64,000 nt of DNA from Chloroflexota bacterium. Lineage in GTDB: Bacteria; Chloroflexota; Ktedonobacteria; Ktedonobacterales; JADMIN01. The notes under the pieces were generated by a model. That model made no database searches and was not told where the DNA came from. It saw only the letters and a list, made by a program, of their open reading frames with translations. Where the stretch lies: positions 1 through 64,000 of the forward strand of contig JAJPKE010000007.1 in NCBI GenBank assembly GCA_021323855.1, given 5' to 3'. Shown here piece by piece: positions 35,126 to 44,057 of this stretch (position 1 is its first letter; every line of letters starts with the position of its first letter). A program made the position numbers and the translations under genes.

Positions 35126-36097
35126 ATGGCCGAGAAAAAGAAGAAAACAGGCTCAACCCAGACGGCCTCGCAGGAAGAACTGGCGGCTTCGTCTTCGATA
35201 GCGCCCACCAAAGCTGGCTCTGCCGGGGCCGATGCTCCCTCAAAGGCGTCCACTGTGCAGGCGACTGAAGCAGCGACAGCAACGCCAGCAACTGAAGCAA
35301 CGCCAGCGACGACGGAAACGGCAAAGCGCAAACCCACGCCGGAAGAGCAAGAGGTCATCAACCAGTTGGCCGCTGTCATTGCCGAACGCCTGGGCGAGGA
35401 GAAAGATACGGCGATTGACCAGATCCGGCGCATCATTCGCTGGCTGGGGGCCAAACGGACGCAGGAGTACGTGGAAGAGTCGTTCCGTGTCGAGGAAAAC
35501 GGCGGGATGATGCTTCCGGATGAATCGCGCAGGCGGACGCTGGGCGGCGTCTTTTTCCATCTTGTCAAGCATAACGCGACCCCGCGTGAGCGGCTCCAGA
35601 TCTGGCCAGAACTGCGCATAAAGGGGAATGAGCACAAGACTCGTAAAGAACGGGCCACGATTATCGAGTTGTTGCGCGCCAGCGCGCAGCAGGACGTACC
35701 AGGAGATGCAACCACCGTGAAGATGACCATTTTGGGACGACCGGGGAAGGTCGTCGAGCGGCCAACCTACGTGACGGTTATGATGCGCCCAATGAAGACA
35801 CCGACGCTACCCAAAGGGCTTCCCACGCCGCCATCGCCGCCCTCCGGCGTCTACGCGGTGCTGATCTCCGGCAAACAGTGGCGCAAAGTGGCCGAATCTA
35901 TCAAGGACCCGGAAGATATCCTGATCGTTGAGGGCTTCGGCATCGTCAGCCCGCATCTGCCGGGAACGGTAGAAATCTACGCCACCAACACCACCACCAA
36001 AAAGTTGCAGCAGGCGTTACGTGTCGCTCAGCGAGAGCAGATGGCGCAACAACAAGCAGGGCAAGCGACGCAGGCGGCGCAGAGCCAGGAATCTTAA
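35126..36097 (+). CDS. PHAX RNA-binding-domain protein
   Basis: A 323-residue protein. Residues 1-70 are a Thr/Ala-rich low-complexity leader with 3-residue repeats. Residues about 75-155 match the RNA-binding domain of the eukaryotic snRNA export adapter PHAX: a helix (INQLAAVIAERLGE), then RIIRWLGAKRTQEYVEE and VEENGGMMLPDESRRRTLGG, followed by VFFHLVKHN. Residues 195-290 hold a conserved-looking beta-rich domain (VKMTILGRPGKVVERPTYVT, VYAVLISGKQWRKVAESI, ILIVEGFGIV). A Gln/Ala tail ends the protein. ATG 35126 follows CGGGAGAAACGC. Such domains are known in some bacteria, with an unknown role; RNA binding is inferred. Confidence 0.82.
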   Translation: MAEKKKKTGSTQTASQEELAASSSIAPTKAGSAGADAPSKASTVQATEAATATPATEATPATTETAKRKPTPEEQEVINQLAAVIAERLGEEKDTAIDQIRRIIRWLGAKRTQEYVEESFRVEENGGMMLPDESRRRTLGGVFFHLVKHNATPRERLQIWPELRIKGNEHKTRKERATIIELLRASAQQDVPGDATTVKMTILGRPGKVVERPTYVTVMMRPMKTPTLPKGLPTPPSPPSGVYAVLISGKQWRKVAESIKDPEDILIVEGFGIVSPHLPGTVEIYATNTTTKKLQQALRVAQREQMAQQQAGQATQAAQSQES

Positions 36098-36144
36098 CCA
36101 CCGATCTGAACGACGCCTCACGATACCCACCAGCTTGCCGGCTC

Positions 36145-36987
36145 TCACTCGCTGGCAAGCTGTGGCTCAATGTATAGCTCCACGAACTCGCGCCTGCCGG
36201 GCACCCAGATATCCTCATCGGCGCCATGCGGCTTGTAGACGACGGCATGCGCCAGCAACGGCAGGCAATGCGGCGTGGGCTGGCCCGTTCTTGGCGCTGG
36301 CTGGCGCTGGCTCTCTGCGGGAATCAGGCTGAGCGCGACGCTGCCAGTCAACCGGCTCCCCAGGTCGGTAAACATTTTCTTGGGCAGTGACCACATCACC
36401 CCCTGCATGACGCCGTACTGATGATGACGCATCGTAATCTTGCCAGCAGACCAGGCGAAATCAGCCTCCGGCGGCACACTGTTAATTTGCAATTTGGCGA
36501 TGGCTCCCAGCAAGGCGGATGCGCCCGCAAACGCCGGATTGGGGACCACGCCAGCCAGCGTGCCGGCGTCGGCAATCGTCGGCGCGATGAGATTCTTCCA
36601 GTCGCTGGCAAACTTCGCCTGCCAACTGGTGTGTTCGTGGAATGGGTGCAGGTAGTTCACCGTCGCCACCAGTTCTTTGATGCGCCAGCCGCCGGAGAGT
36701 GGGAAAAACAGATAGACATGCGCCGCGACATCTTGCAGCTTCGACCAGATGCGCTCCATCTGCGCCTCCTCAGTCGAATGTCCCAGCGTCCACCAATATT
36801 GATAAAGGGGCGCCGCCGGTTGGGTAGATCGGGAGTCATCGTCATCCCCGCCGCAGGGTGATACCCGCACCTCCGCATACGTGGTATCCAGCAGCGGTCG
36901 GGTTTCGCCATAGACTTCCAGGTAAAAGGGCTGCGCGTTCTCATCCCAGGTTGCCAGGTCCGCAGGCGCGCTCACTACTTCGATCAT
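36145..36987 (-). CDS. Hypothetical protein, 280 residues
   Basis: No family recognised. The frame has AAAGGA seven bases before the ATG at 36987 and codon use like its neighbours, so it is probably real. Visible pieces are YLEVYGETRPLLDTTYAEVR, YQYWWTLGHSTEEAQMERIW (aromatic-rich), LHPFHEHTSWQAKFASDWKN, a Gly/Ala-rich helix (TLAGVVPNPAFAGASALLGA), and MRHHQYGVMQGVMWSLPK. No signal peptide or membrane span is evident. It follows the antiporter gene by 76 bases on the same strand and may be co-transcribed. Confidence 0.65.
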   Translation of the reverse strand: MIEVVSAPADLATWDENAQPFYLEVYGETRPLLDTTYAEVRVSPCGGDDDDSRSTQPAAPLYQYWWTLGHSTEEAQMERIWSKLQDVAAHVYLFFPLSGGWRIKELVATVNYLHPFHEHTSWQAKFASDWKNLIAPTIADAGTLAGVVPNPAFAGASALLGAIAKLQINSVPPEADFAWSAGKITMRHHQYGVMQGVMWSLPKKMFTDLGSRLTGSVALSLIPAESQRQPAPRTGQPTPHCLPLLAHAVVYKPHGADEDIWVPGRREFVELYIEPQLASE

Positions 36988-37063
36988 TAGCTGGTCCTTT
37001 CACAATAGTTTTGGTGAATTGGCTAACAGTAGCAAGTGCATACTATTCTAAACTATGCTGAAG

Positions 37064-38551
37064 TCAGGTCGCCTGTCCCGATGCTTCCTGTGGCTTATCT
37101 GTTCTGCCTGCGTCGCTTGTATCGCCTGCATCGTTTGCATCGTCTTCTTCCGCATCCGCCGCTAGCTCCTCGAAGTGGCGCATCTGTTCTTCGAGTTGGT
37201 CGTGTTCGACTTGATAGGAGCGCGAGAGCCGTTCGTATTCCAGATTGCTGATGTCGCTGCGGTCATGCGCCCGCGAGAGCATGAGCATCGCGCCCTCCAC
37301 CGCCAGCAGCCGCGCGCGGGCAGACTCCGCCTGCGCCTGCGGGTCCTTCTCCTCCGCCAGACCCAGCCAGCGGATCAGCGGGCGCATCGTCACGCCCTGC
37401 AACACCAGCGATGCGGCGACGACGCCGAACGTCATCACTTGCAGCAGGTTGCGGTCCGGGAACACCTGCGTATTGTGGAGCGTGAACGGCAGGCTCAGCA
37501 CCAACGCCAGCGATACCGCGCCACGCAGGCCACCCCAGAGCATCACAGGTCGGTAGGAATGCGGAACGCGCTGTTTCCCGCGCAACCAGGGCGGCAAGAG
37601 ATAGACCACGAAGGCGCGGGCGACAAGTGTTGCCAGGAAAGCAATGAGGATGTACCACCAGCTACGCAGCAGCGTGAGCGGGTCCATTTCAATGCCAATC
37701 AGCAGGAAGATCAATGAATTGGCAATGAACCCCAAAAACTCCCAGTTGACGCTGATGGCATAGACACCGCGCGGGTTGAGTCCGCGCGTGGAACCATAAT
37801 TGCCGAAGAAGAGCGCGGTGAGAACGACGGCGATGGCCCCGGAAACGTTGAAATGCTCCGCCACCAGATAGGAACCGTAAGCCGCTATCAACGTCACCAT
37901 GATCTGAATTTGCGGGCTATCCACGATGCGCAGCAAGAACGAGCCGCCATAACCAATGACAACGCCGATCACCAGCGCGCCAGCCACCGTCAGCAAAAAT
38001 TGCAGGATGCCCGCGCCGATATTGAATGAGCCGGTGAGGAGGCCCGCCAGCAAAATCTGAAAGAGGGTAATCGCGGCCCCGTCGTTGAAGAGGCTTTCAC
38101 CTTCCACGATCAGCGAGAGCCGGCGCGGCACGCCCAACTCCTTGAAGAGCGAGACGACGGCAATGGGATCGGTGGAGGAGATCAGCGCGCCGAAGAGCAA
38201 TGCCTGCGGCCAGGCCAACCCGATGACGAGATGTACGATCACGCCGGTGATGGCGGTGCCCAGAAAGACGCCAGGGACCGCCAGCAGCGTGATTGGCAGC
38301 AGCGTGCGGCGCAGACCTGTGACCGAGACGTTATACGCGCCCTCGAAGAGCAGCACTGGCAGGAACACCGTGAGGATAAGGTCTGGCGTCAGGTGAATAT
38401 GGTGAAATCCCGGCTGGAAGCCAAGCAAGCCAACCAGCACCAGCAGCACGGTATAGGGCAGACGTATGCGCTGCGCGACCACTCCAACGACGAAGATCAC
38501 CAGCAGGAGTTCGATCAACGCTTCGATGATGGTGGGAACATCTTCGGGCAT
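37064..38551 (-). CDS. CPA1-family Na+(K+)/H+ antiporter (NhaP-like)
   Basis: A membrane antiporter of 495 residues with about 12 hydrophobic helices. Key signatures are the VFLPVLLFEGAYN block, ISSTDPIAVVSLFKELG with the ion-binding Asp, and EGESLFNDGAAI with the second Asp. WGGLRGAVSLALVLSLP is near the end of the membrane domain. The final 90 residues are a cytoplasmic, acidic, coiled-coil-prone tail (YERLSRSYQVEHDQLEEQM), ending in an Asp/Ala-rich stretch encoded by 9-bp repeats (37113-37148). ATG 38551 has GAAGGAG upstream. Role: pH or Na+ homeostasis. Confidence 0.92.
   Translation of the reverse strand: MPEDVPTIIEALIELLLVIFVVGVVAQRIRLPYTVLLVLVGLLGFQPGFHHIHLTPDLILTVFLPVLLFEGAYNVSVTGLRRTLLPITLLAVPGVFLGTAITGVIVHLVIGLAWPQALLFGALISSTDPIAVVSLFKELGVPRRLSLIVEGESLFNDGAAITLFQILLAGLLTGSFNIGAGILQFLLTVAGALVIGVVIGYGGSFLLRIVDSPQIQIMVTLIAAYGSYLVAEHFNVSGAIAVVLTALFFGNYGSTRGLNPRGVYAISVNWEFLGFIANSLIFLLIGIEMDPLTLLRSWWYILIAFLATLVARAFVVYLLPPWLRGKQRVPHSYRPVMLWGGLRGAVSLALVLSLPFTLHNTQVFPDRNLLQVMTFGVVAASLVLQGVTMRPLIRWLGLAEEKDPQAQAESARARLLAVEGAMLMLSRAHDRSDISNLEYERLSRSYQVEHDQLEEQMRHFEELAADAEEDDANDAGDTSDAGRTDKPQEASGQAT
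37113..37148. repeat. Four degenerate 9-bp units inside the antiporter tail
   Basis: TCGCTTGTA, TCGCCTGCA, TCGTTTGCA and TCGTCTTCT run in register with the codons and encode part of the Asp/Ala-rich C-terminus. Confidence 0.65.
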
Positions 38552-38899
38552 GTCGTTCTCCTTCGCTGCATTATCTGCGAGTAATATGTCGGCATTCTAT
38601 CCCAACATATCCTATGCCAGGGCAGCCTCAACGGTAGCGCTGGTCGAGTGCAATCAGCCCACCAGATTGCTCTAATCCATAGTGCTGACTCCGCATGGAT
38701 GTCGCACTCAGGTACAGAATTAGGGGCAACCGATATGCTATGGTAGAAGTGGTGTCTCGAATACGTGGGTGATCTTCCTTGTGCTGGTGATGAGAGAAAG
38801 AGGGGATGGAGAAGCGCAGGCGCGAGGAGAAAGCACTGGATATCCCTGGCATAGCCTTATGAGGGAATGACTGGGTAGGATAAGGATTGGAGCGGCGCT
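38552..38899. other. Divergent intergenic region, no gene seen
   Basis: There are 348 bases between the divergent antiporter and mannosyltransferase genes. The promoters of both must lie here, but I found no pair of good -35/-10 hexamers. A TAGAAT reading toward the antiporter lies near 38594-38599. No tRNA or convincing small gene is visible. Confidence 0.5.
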
Positions 38900-40207
38900 A
38901 TGCTCCAGATTGGCGAACAACCAGAAAATCTTCAGCATACTGGCGAAGAGGCGGCTTTTGCTCCGGCGCAGCATGACCACACCAGCGCGCGGACGGCTTG
39001 GCGGCGCATCGTATTGCAGGCAACGGCGCTCTGGCTGGTGACACGGCTGACGCTGGTGGCGTTTACGGCGTTCGCAGTGCCGTTCGAGGCCAAGCTGCAC
39101 GCGCCGCCGGAGAGCAGCGTCACCTTTTCCGCTGCCGAGCTGGCCGGGCGCTGGCTCCAATGGGATGCGCACTGGTACATCAGCATCGCGCAGCATGGCT
39201 ACACCAGCGCCCAGGCGACCGCGTTTTTCCCGCTCTATCCACTGCTGATTCATGGAGTGACGCTGCTCATCGGCCCGCATGTACTGTTTGCGTCGCTGTT
39301 GGTAGCCAACCTGGGCACATGGGGCGGCTTTGTCGGCGTGGGGCTGCTGGCCGCACATGAATCCGGCAAAGAGCGGTCGGCCTTCTCCGCCGTCCGTGTT
39401 ATGGCAGCTTATCCGCTGGCCTTTTTCCTGGCCGCGCCGTATACCGACGGTCTCTTTTTGGCTGGGGTCGCCTGTAGCCTGCTGGCGGCGCGGCAGGGGA
39501 AATGGCGGCTGGCGACGCTCTGTGGCTGTCTGGCGCTTGCCACGCGGCTAACCGGCCTCATCCTCATCCTGCCGCTGCTCTGGGAATATGGGCGGCAACA
39601 CGGCTGGTGGCAACGCGCTACCTGGCGAGATGGCGCATGGTGGCGCATGCTGCCTTCGCGCGCCGTAGGCGGCGCAGTGCTGATGCTGGCCGGTCTACTC
39701 ATTGGCCTGGCGCTCTATATGCTCTTCCTCTGGGTGAAGTTTGGCGACCCACTGCTCTTCCTCCACGCGGAAGAACTCTTCTGGCACCACACGGGCATCC
39801 TCAATCTCGCGGTGCAGACCGGCGCGCAGGCAACAGCCACGACGCCAATCCATCATCATGCGGCGCACACGGCCACCTGGGGTTACGAGCAGGCACGCTC
39901 ACTGGTGGATCTTGCAGCGGTGGCATTTTTCGCCATCCTGACGATCATCGGCGCGCGCAGGCTGCCCTTTGCCTATACGCTCTATATGATCGGCCTGCTG
40001 GCGCTGGTCGTCTCCTCGCCGCGTCCCGATCATCTGGGCTTCTTTGTCTCTGCCGGACGCTATCTGACGGCGGCGATTCCCATTTTCATGCTGATTGGAC
40101 GCTGGACGGAGCGGCACGCGTGGCTGGATATGCTGGTGGTCAGCGGCGGCTTTCTGTTGCAGGCGGCCTGTGCGCTGTTCTTCCTCTCCGGTGGCTGGAT
40201 GGTCTAA
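38900..40207 (+). CDS. PIG-V-like membrane mannosyltransferase family protein (copy A)
   Basis: A polytopic membrane protein of 435 residues with a cytoplasmic 35-residue leader and about nine hydrophobic helices. The signature RWLQWDAHWYISIAQHGY followed by AFFPLYPLLI matches GT-C glycosyltransferases of the PIG-V/GPI-mannosyltransferase-2 type, in which the Asp and Trp of the WDxxW-like loop take part in catalysis. YTDGLFLAGVACSLLAARQG and ATRLTGLILILPLLWEYGR follow. The donor is expected to be a polyprenyl-phosphate sugar; the acceptor is unknown. ATG 38900 has GGAG eight bases upstream. It ends directly against the ATP-grasp gene (tail to tail). A paralogue lies at 56363-57637. Confidence 0.78.
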   Translation: MLQIGEQPENLQHTGEEAAFAPAQHDHTSARTAWRRIVLQATALWLVTRLTLVAFTAFAVPFEAKLHAPPESSVTFSAAELAGRWLQWDAHWYISIAQHGYTSAQATAFFPLYPLLIHGVTLLIGPHVLFASLLVANLGTWGGFVGVGLLAAHESGKERSAFSAVRVMAAYPLAFFLAAPYTDGLFLAGVACSLLAARQGKWRLATLCGCLALATRLTGLILILPLLWEYGRQHGWWQRATWRDGAWWRMLPSRAVGGAVLMLAGLLIGLALYMLFLWVKFGDPLLFLHAEELFWHHTGILNLAVQTGAQATATTPIHHHAAHTATWGYEQARSLVDLAAVAFFAILTIIGARRLPFAYTLYMIGLLALVVSSPRPDHLGFFVSAGRYLTAAIPIFMLIGRWTERHAWLDMLVVSGGFLLQAACALFFLSGGWMV

Positions 40208-41479
40208 TCAACCGCCAACGCTCTGAAGGACTTGCAGCGTCGGCTTGATCTCAAAGTGCAGCAGACTATGCGCCTCGCGGAGCGCCTGTTCGGCGGTGGC
40301 GGGGTCGGCGGCATGCGAGAAAATGAAGCCGAGGTAGCTGCTGCCTTCGGGGAGCGCGACAATCGGGCCGCCAACCTTCGCCGTAATCTCGATGCCCTCG
40401 ATATGCGGCACGGCGCTTGCCGCTTCAATGCCGCTCACCGCTTTGAGCAGACCGCTGCGAGGAATCGGAATCATCATCGCGCCAGCCGCGCCGCTTGCGC
40501 GGTCAAAGGAGGGGACATCGAAGCCGAGCGTGTGGCGCAGCAGCAACTCTTCCAGGCACATGCCAGTGCCGAATTGCAGGATGGTGGAGCAGAGGCCACC
40601 TATCGAGCGCCCGGCAATTTCCAGCATCCAGGGGCCACGTTCGTTGACGCGCAACTCCGCGTGAATGGGTCCGTCGCGCAGCCCGATGGCTGCCGCCGCA
40701 CGCGCCGCGCAATCGGCAATCGCCGCCTGCGTCGCTTCTGGCAGGCGCGATGGCGTCACATAGATCGTCTCCTCGAAGAACGGGCCATCCAGCGGGTCTG
40801 GCTTATCGAAGAGCGCCAGCACCCGCAATCCATCGCCGGTGAGCAACCCTTCCAGCGCCACCTCAAAACCAGGGATAAAGTCTTCGACCAGGATATCGGT
40901 GCTATCCTCCGGGTTGCCATCCGCCAGCAGCAACCGTTTCAGCCGGTAGAAGGCCGTTTCGAGTTCAGCAGGATTATCGGCGCGGATGACGCCACGGCTA
41001 CCGGAGAGGCGCAGCGGCTTGACCACACAGGGGAAATCCACTTGCGCGGCGATATCGGCGGGATTGGCGGTCAGGGCGAAGCGGCGAAAGACTGGCGAGG
41101 GGACACCATGCCCGGCAAATAGCGCACGCATGATGCCCTTATCGCGCGCCGCCTCCGCCGCTTCCAGCGGATTGTGCGGCAGGCCTAGCGCCGCCGCTGC
41201 TTTGGTGGCGAGAATCGTCGCGCTGTCGTCCACGGCGACAATTGCATCGAGCGGCGTCTGCGCTGCGTATGCCTGGATGGCCTGCGTTGCGCCCGCAACA
41301 TCCGTGAAGTCCACCGCCAGTGGCACATCCCACCAATCGTTGAGTTCACGCGGCACGTCTATCCCGCGTACCACCTCGACATCGAGCGTGCGGGCTGCGT
41401 CCAGAAATGCGCCCGCGCGATAGGTATTCGGTGAAACGAGCAATAACAGGCGCTTGCGGCGCGGATGCTCTTCGCTCAT
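40208..41479 (-). CDS. ATP-grasp ligase (carboxylate-amine/thiol ligase type)
   Basis: A 423-residue ATP-grasp enzyme. It has an N-terminal pre-ATP-grasp domain (LLLLVSPNTYRAGAFLDAA), an ATP-binding region with DFPCVVKPLRLSGSRGVIRA, ILVEDFIPGFEVALEGLL and a metal-binding MLEIAGRSIGG, and a C-terminal lid (SYLGFIFSHAADPATAEQAL). Such enzymes join an amino acid to another amine or acid through an acyl phosphate, as in BacD-like dipeptide ligases. The substrate is unknown. ATG 41479 has GTGAGGATTCC upstream, and this Shine-Dalgarno is part of the GC-rich repeat (41485-41523). It is probably the last gene of DUF512 - lipoprotein - ATP-grasp. Confidence 0.85.
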   Translation of the reverse strand: MSEEHPRRKRLLLLVSPNTYRAGAFLDAARTLDVEVVRGIDVPRELNDWWDVPLAVDFTDVAGATQAIQAYAAQTPLDAIVAVDDSATILATKAAAALGLPHNPLEAAEAARDKGIMRALFAGHGVPSPVFRRFALTANPADIAAQVDFPCVVKPLRLSGSRGVIRADNPAELETAFYRLKRLLLADGNPEDSTDILVEDFIPGFEVALEGLLTGDGLRVLALFDKPDPLDGPFFEETIYVTPSRLPEATQAAIADCAARAAAAIGLRDGPIHAELRVNERGPWMLEIAGRSIGGLCSTILQFGTGMCLEELLLRHTLGFDVPSFDRASGAAGAMMIPIPRSGLLKAVSGIEAASAVPHIEGIEITAKVGGPIVALPEGSSYLGFIFSHAADPATAEQALREAHSLLHFEIKPTLQVLQSVGG

Positions 41480-41484
41480 GGAAT

Positions 41485-41523
41485 CCTCACCCCCGGCCCC
41501 TCTCCTTGTGAGGAGAGGGGAAA
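41485..41523 (+). repeat. GC-rich palindromic repeat, copy 2
   Basis: Plus strand: CCTCACCCCCGGCCCC, then the hairpin CCCCTCTCCT/AGGAGAGGGG with a 4-base loop. On the minus strand its end supplies GGGTGAGG, which serves as the ribosome-binding site of the ATP-grasp gene starting at 41479. Confidence 0.88.
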
Positions 41524-41540
41524 TACAGGCAGGCGTATGC

Positions 41541-42329
41541 TCAGGCAGATGCCATCACCTGGCCGCAGGCTGTCGCCCCATTCGCTCCCGTCAACGTCAC
41601 CCACCAGCTATGCAGGTCTAGCGCGTGAAAGACGATACCCTCGATCTGATGCGTATTGGCGGCAACCTGCTCACTGGCCAACGTAGCGCCGGTGCAGCTT
41701 CCCGTATGCACTGCCCAGGACACTGGCTGGAATGAGGCGTCAGCAACGGTGAAGGTCAGCCGGGTGGCGACGATAGGTGTTATCAGCGCCGTGCCGACTG
41801 CAATACCAGAACTGCCGGTGGTCGGCGGATACAGGTCAAAGAACTGGTTGCGGCCAGAGAGCGGATTGCCACAAGCCGCAATCGTAGCCGCTGGGTCGTT
41901 CCGCTGTGTCCAAACGACCACGAACAGCGACGCATTCGATGCAGTCGCCACATCCATGCCGCCAGCGGGATCAGGCGCATAGACGGCCAGCGCCGGTGAT
42001 GGCGTCGTCGTTGCCACGTTGCCGTCGGTGATTGGCGCCACCAGCGGACCGTTGCAGGCGTTCTGCCGCAATTCCGCCGGGGTCGCCGCGCCGGTGGTAG
42101 GCAACTGCGCGCCATGATAATAGGCAGTGACATGCAGCGCATTGAACGGGGTCAACGTGGCGCTGGCCTGGCTGGTTGCAGAGCCGGAGGCGCTGAGGGT
42201 GAGCGTTGCCTTGCCTGGCTTGCCGAGTGGCGGCGCATAGCCCTGTGTGCCACAGCCGGAAAGCGCGAGCGCCAGCAAGACTGCACCCAACAAACCCGCC
42301 GGAAGGACCGAAAGGAGACGAAGCCGCAT
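41541..42329 (-). CDS. Secreted lipoprotein of unknown function
   Basis: A 262-residue protein with a lipoprotein signal peptide: a basic start (MRLRLLSVLP), a hydrophobic core and the lipobox LALSGCG with Cys26. A Ser/Thr/Ala linker (about 40-60) leads to an exported domain rich in beta strands, with Cys residues that may form disulfides (RQNACNGPL, IAACGNPL, HTGSCTGATL, GATACGQV). No enzymatic motif is seen. It lies 28 bases downstream of the DUF512 gene and 61 bases upstream of the ATP-grasp gene, on the same strand. Confidence 0.75.
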   Translation of the reverse strand: MRLRLLSVLPAGLLGAVLLALALSGCGTQGYAPPLGKPGKATLTLSASGSATSQASATLTPFNALHVTAYYHGAQLPTTGAATPAELRQNACNGPLVAPITDGNVATTTPSPALAVYAPDPAGGMDVATASNASLFVVVWTQRNDPAATIAACGNPLSGRNQFFDLYPPTTGSSGIAVGTALITPIVATRLTFTVADASFQPVSWAVHTGSCTGATLASEQVAANTHQIEGIVFHALDLHSWWVTLTGANGATACGQVMASA

Positions 42330-42357
42330 CTAAGGCAATCCTCTATAGGTCAATGAT

Positions 42358-43758
42358 CTAGTGAACAGACAGCGCCGGTTCAGCCGCAAGCGACTGGACG
42401 ACAGACACCAGTTCATTTGCCGTCTTGGCGAAGGCCACCGGCGCTGGCGCGTGTTGCGTGAACTCCTCAACGGTGATATCGTCGAGGAAACGCGCCCCCG
42501 CATTATCAAGCATAACGCGCGGCAACACGATCAGGTCGCCCTGGGAAAAATCGGTACAGCGCCGCCCAATCTCATCGAGAACATCCTGCCCGCAGAGCAG
42601 CCCCGCCACCGTCACCTCCGCGCCAAAGAAGCCGTTGACCACCGGCACGACGCGCACCTCCAATCCGCTGACTTTGCGCAGGTCGCGCGCCAGCTTCGCC
42701 ATCACCGGCTCCGCCATCACACTGGTGATGATTGCTAGCTTGCGCGGCTGCGTCACGGTTTCTGGCAGCGTGCGTTTGGCGCTACGCCAGTCGTCCAGCA
42801 ATTTGCGTGTCATGCCGACGCCGTTCTCGATCTGCGCGTACTCGCCATAGTGGCGGGCGGGCGGGAAAGGGCGCTTCGTCGTGTAATACCACTCATCCGA
42901 GAGATAGACGAAGGGCAGGCCATGCGCGCCAGGCTCGGCGGCGAACTGTTGTTGCCAGCGTTCCACCCGTGCGATCACATCGAGCGATTCTTCGCGGGTA
43001 AACGAGCGCATCGGCGGAAGGTCGCCAACCTTGAGCATGTTGTTGTACTTCGTCAGTCCGACCGGCACGGCGGAGATGGAGGCGACGGTTGGCCGCAACG
43101 CCGCCAGTTCAGCGATGCTGCGTTCGAGTTCGTCGCCATCATTGATGCCGGGGCAGAGGACCAATTGCGTATGGCAGGTGATGCCAAGCGTACCCAATCG
43201 TTCGATCTGCTCCATGATCTCGCCGGAGCGCGGGCCATCTACCATCTTGCGCCGCAGGTCGGGGTTGGTGGTATGCACGGAGACATAGAGCGGGCTGAGT
43301 CGCTGTTCTTCCAGGCGTTTCCAGTCCTGCGCCTTCAGATTGGTCAGCGTAATGAAGTTGCCAAAGAGGAAGCTGTAACGATAGTCGTCGTCTTTGATGT
43401 AGAGTGTTTCGCGCATGCCCAGCGGCAGACCACGCTGCGGCTGATGGCGTTCCGGCAAGCCTTTGATGAAGCAGAAGACGCACTTGTTGGCGCAGATGCG
43501 AATGAAGGGCGCCGGCTCCTCGCCAAAGCGAATGCCCATCTCCTCGTCGGCCTCTTTGCCCACCAGCACCTCGATAGCCCGTCCATTGCGTTCGATGCCC
43601 AGCAACAGCTCTTCCTCGGAGGCATAAAACTGGTAATCCACCAGATCGCGCACGGGGTTTCCATTGATCGTCTGCACCAGATCGCCGGGCTGGATGCCTG
43701 CCAGATCAGCAGGACTCTCCGGTACGACTTCGCGCACCCATCCATATAGTTTTGGCAT
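42358..43758 (-). CDS. DUF512 radical-SAM protein with N-terminal PDZ domain
   Basis: A 466-residue cytoplasmic protein. The N-terminal PDZ-like domain (about 8-65, SPADLAGIQPGDLVQTINGN) is followed by a radical-SAM core with a CxxxCxxC cluster site, Cys89, Cys93 and Cys96 (CANKCVFCF). PLYVSVHTTNPDLRRKM and THTQLVLCPG-like CHTQLVLCPGIND follow, and the C-terminal DUF512 domain has YLSDEWYY and NGVGMTRKL. The family is widespread in Firmicutes and Chloroflexota and often precedes the GTPase gene der, which is absent here. Function unknown. ATG 43758. Confidence 0.9.
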   Translation of the reverse strand: MPKLYGWVREVVPESPADLAGIQPGDLVQTINGNPVRDLVDYQFYASEEELLLGIERNGRAIEVLVGKEADEEMGIRFGEEPAPFIRICANKCVFCFIKGLPERHQPQRGLPLGMRETLYIKDDDYRYSFLFGNFITLTNLKAQDWKRLEEQRLSPLYVSVHTTNPDLRRKMVDGPRSGEIMEQIERLGTLGITCHTQLVLCPGINDGDELERSIAELAALRPTVASISAVPVGLTKYNNMLKVGDLPPMRSFTREESLDVIARVERWQQQFAAEPGAHGLPFVYLSDEWYYTTKRPFPPARHYGEYAQIENGVGMTRKLLDDWRSAKRTLPETVTQPRKLAIITSVMAEPVMAKLARDLRKVSGLEVRVVPVVNGFFGAEVTVAGLLCGQDVLDEIGRRCTDFSQGDLIVLPRVMLDNAGARFLDDITVEEFTQHAPAPVAFAKTANELVSVVQSLAAEPALSVH

Positions 43759-43929
43759 CGTGTGATATCATCCTGGGCCGCATCTCATATGGCAGCCCTT
43801 ATGCAGCAGCGAATTTTTCCGGGTTAACCTTTCAATTATAGACAATGGGCATGAAGAGCGTCAAACGCGCCGGTATCTGAGACAATGAGAGAAATGGATG
43901 CCCTACCCCAGTACCATAGGAGGGTCGCT

Positions 43930-43958
43930 TTGACAAGATGCTGGCGGCGTTTTACGAT
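43930..43958 (+). promoter_or_regulatory. Strong promoter for the small basic-protein gene
   Basis: A perfect TTGACA (43930-43935), 17 bases, TACGAT (43953-43958). It points at the 80-residue gene starting at 44058. Confidence 0.75.
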
Positions 43959-44057
43959 GCCTTGCGGTTGCGGAAAGCCAGCCTGATCCGCTCGTGATTT
44001 TTGCTGATCGGCTGTTACTGCTGGCGCTTGCCACGCAGGCGAGGAGAACACGTTGCC

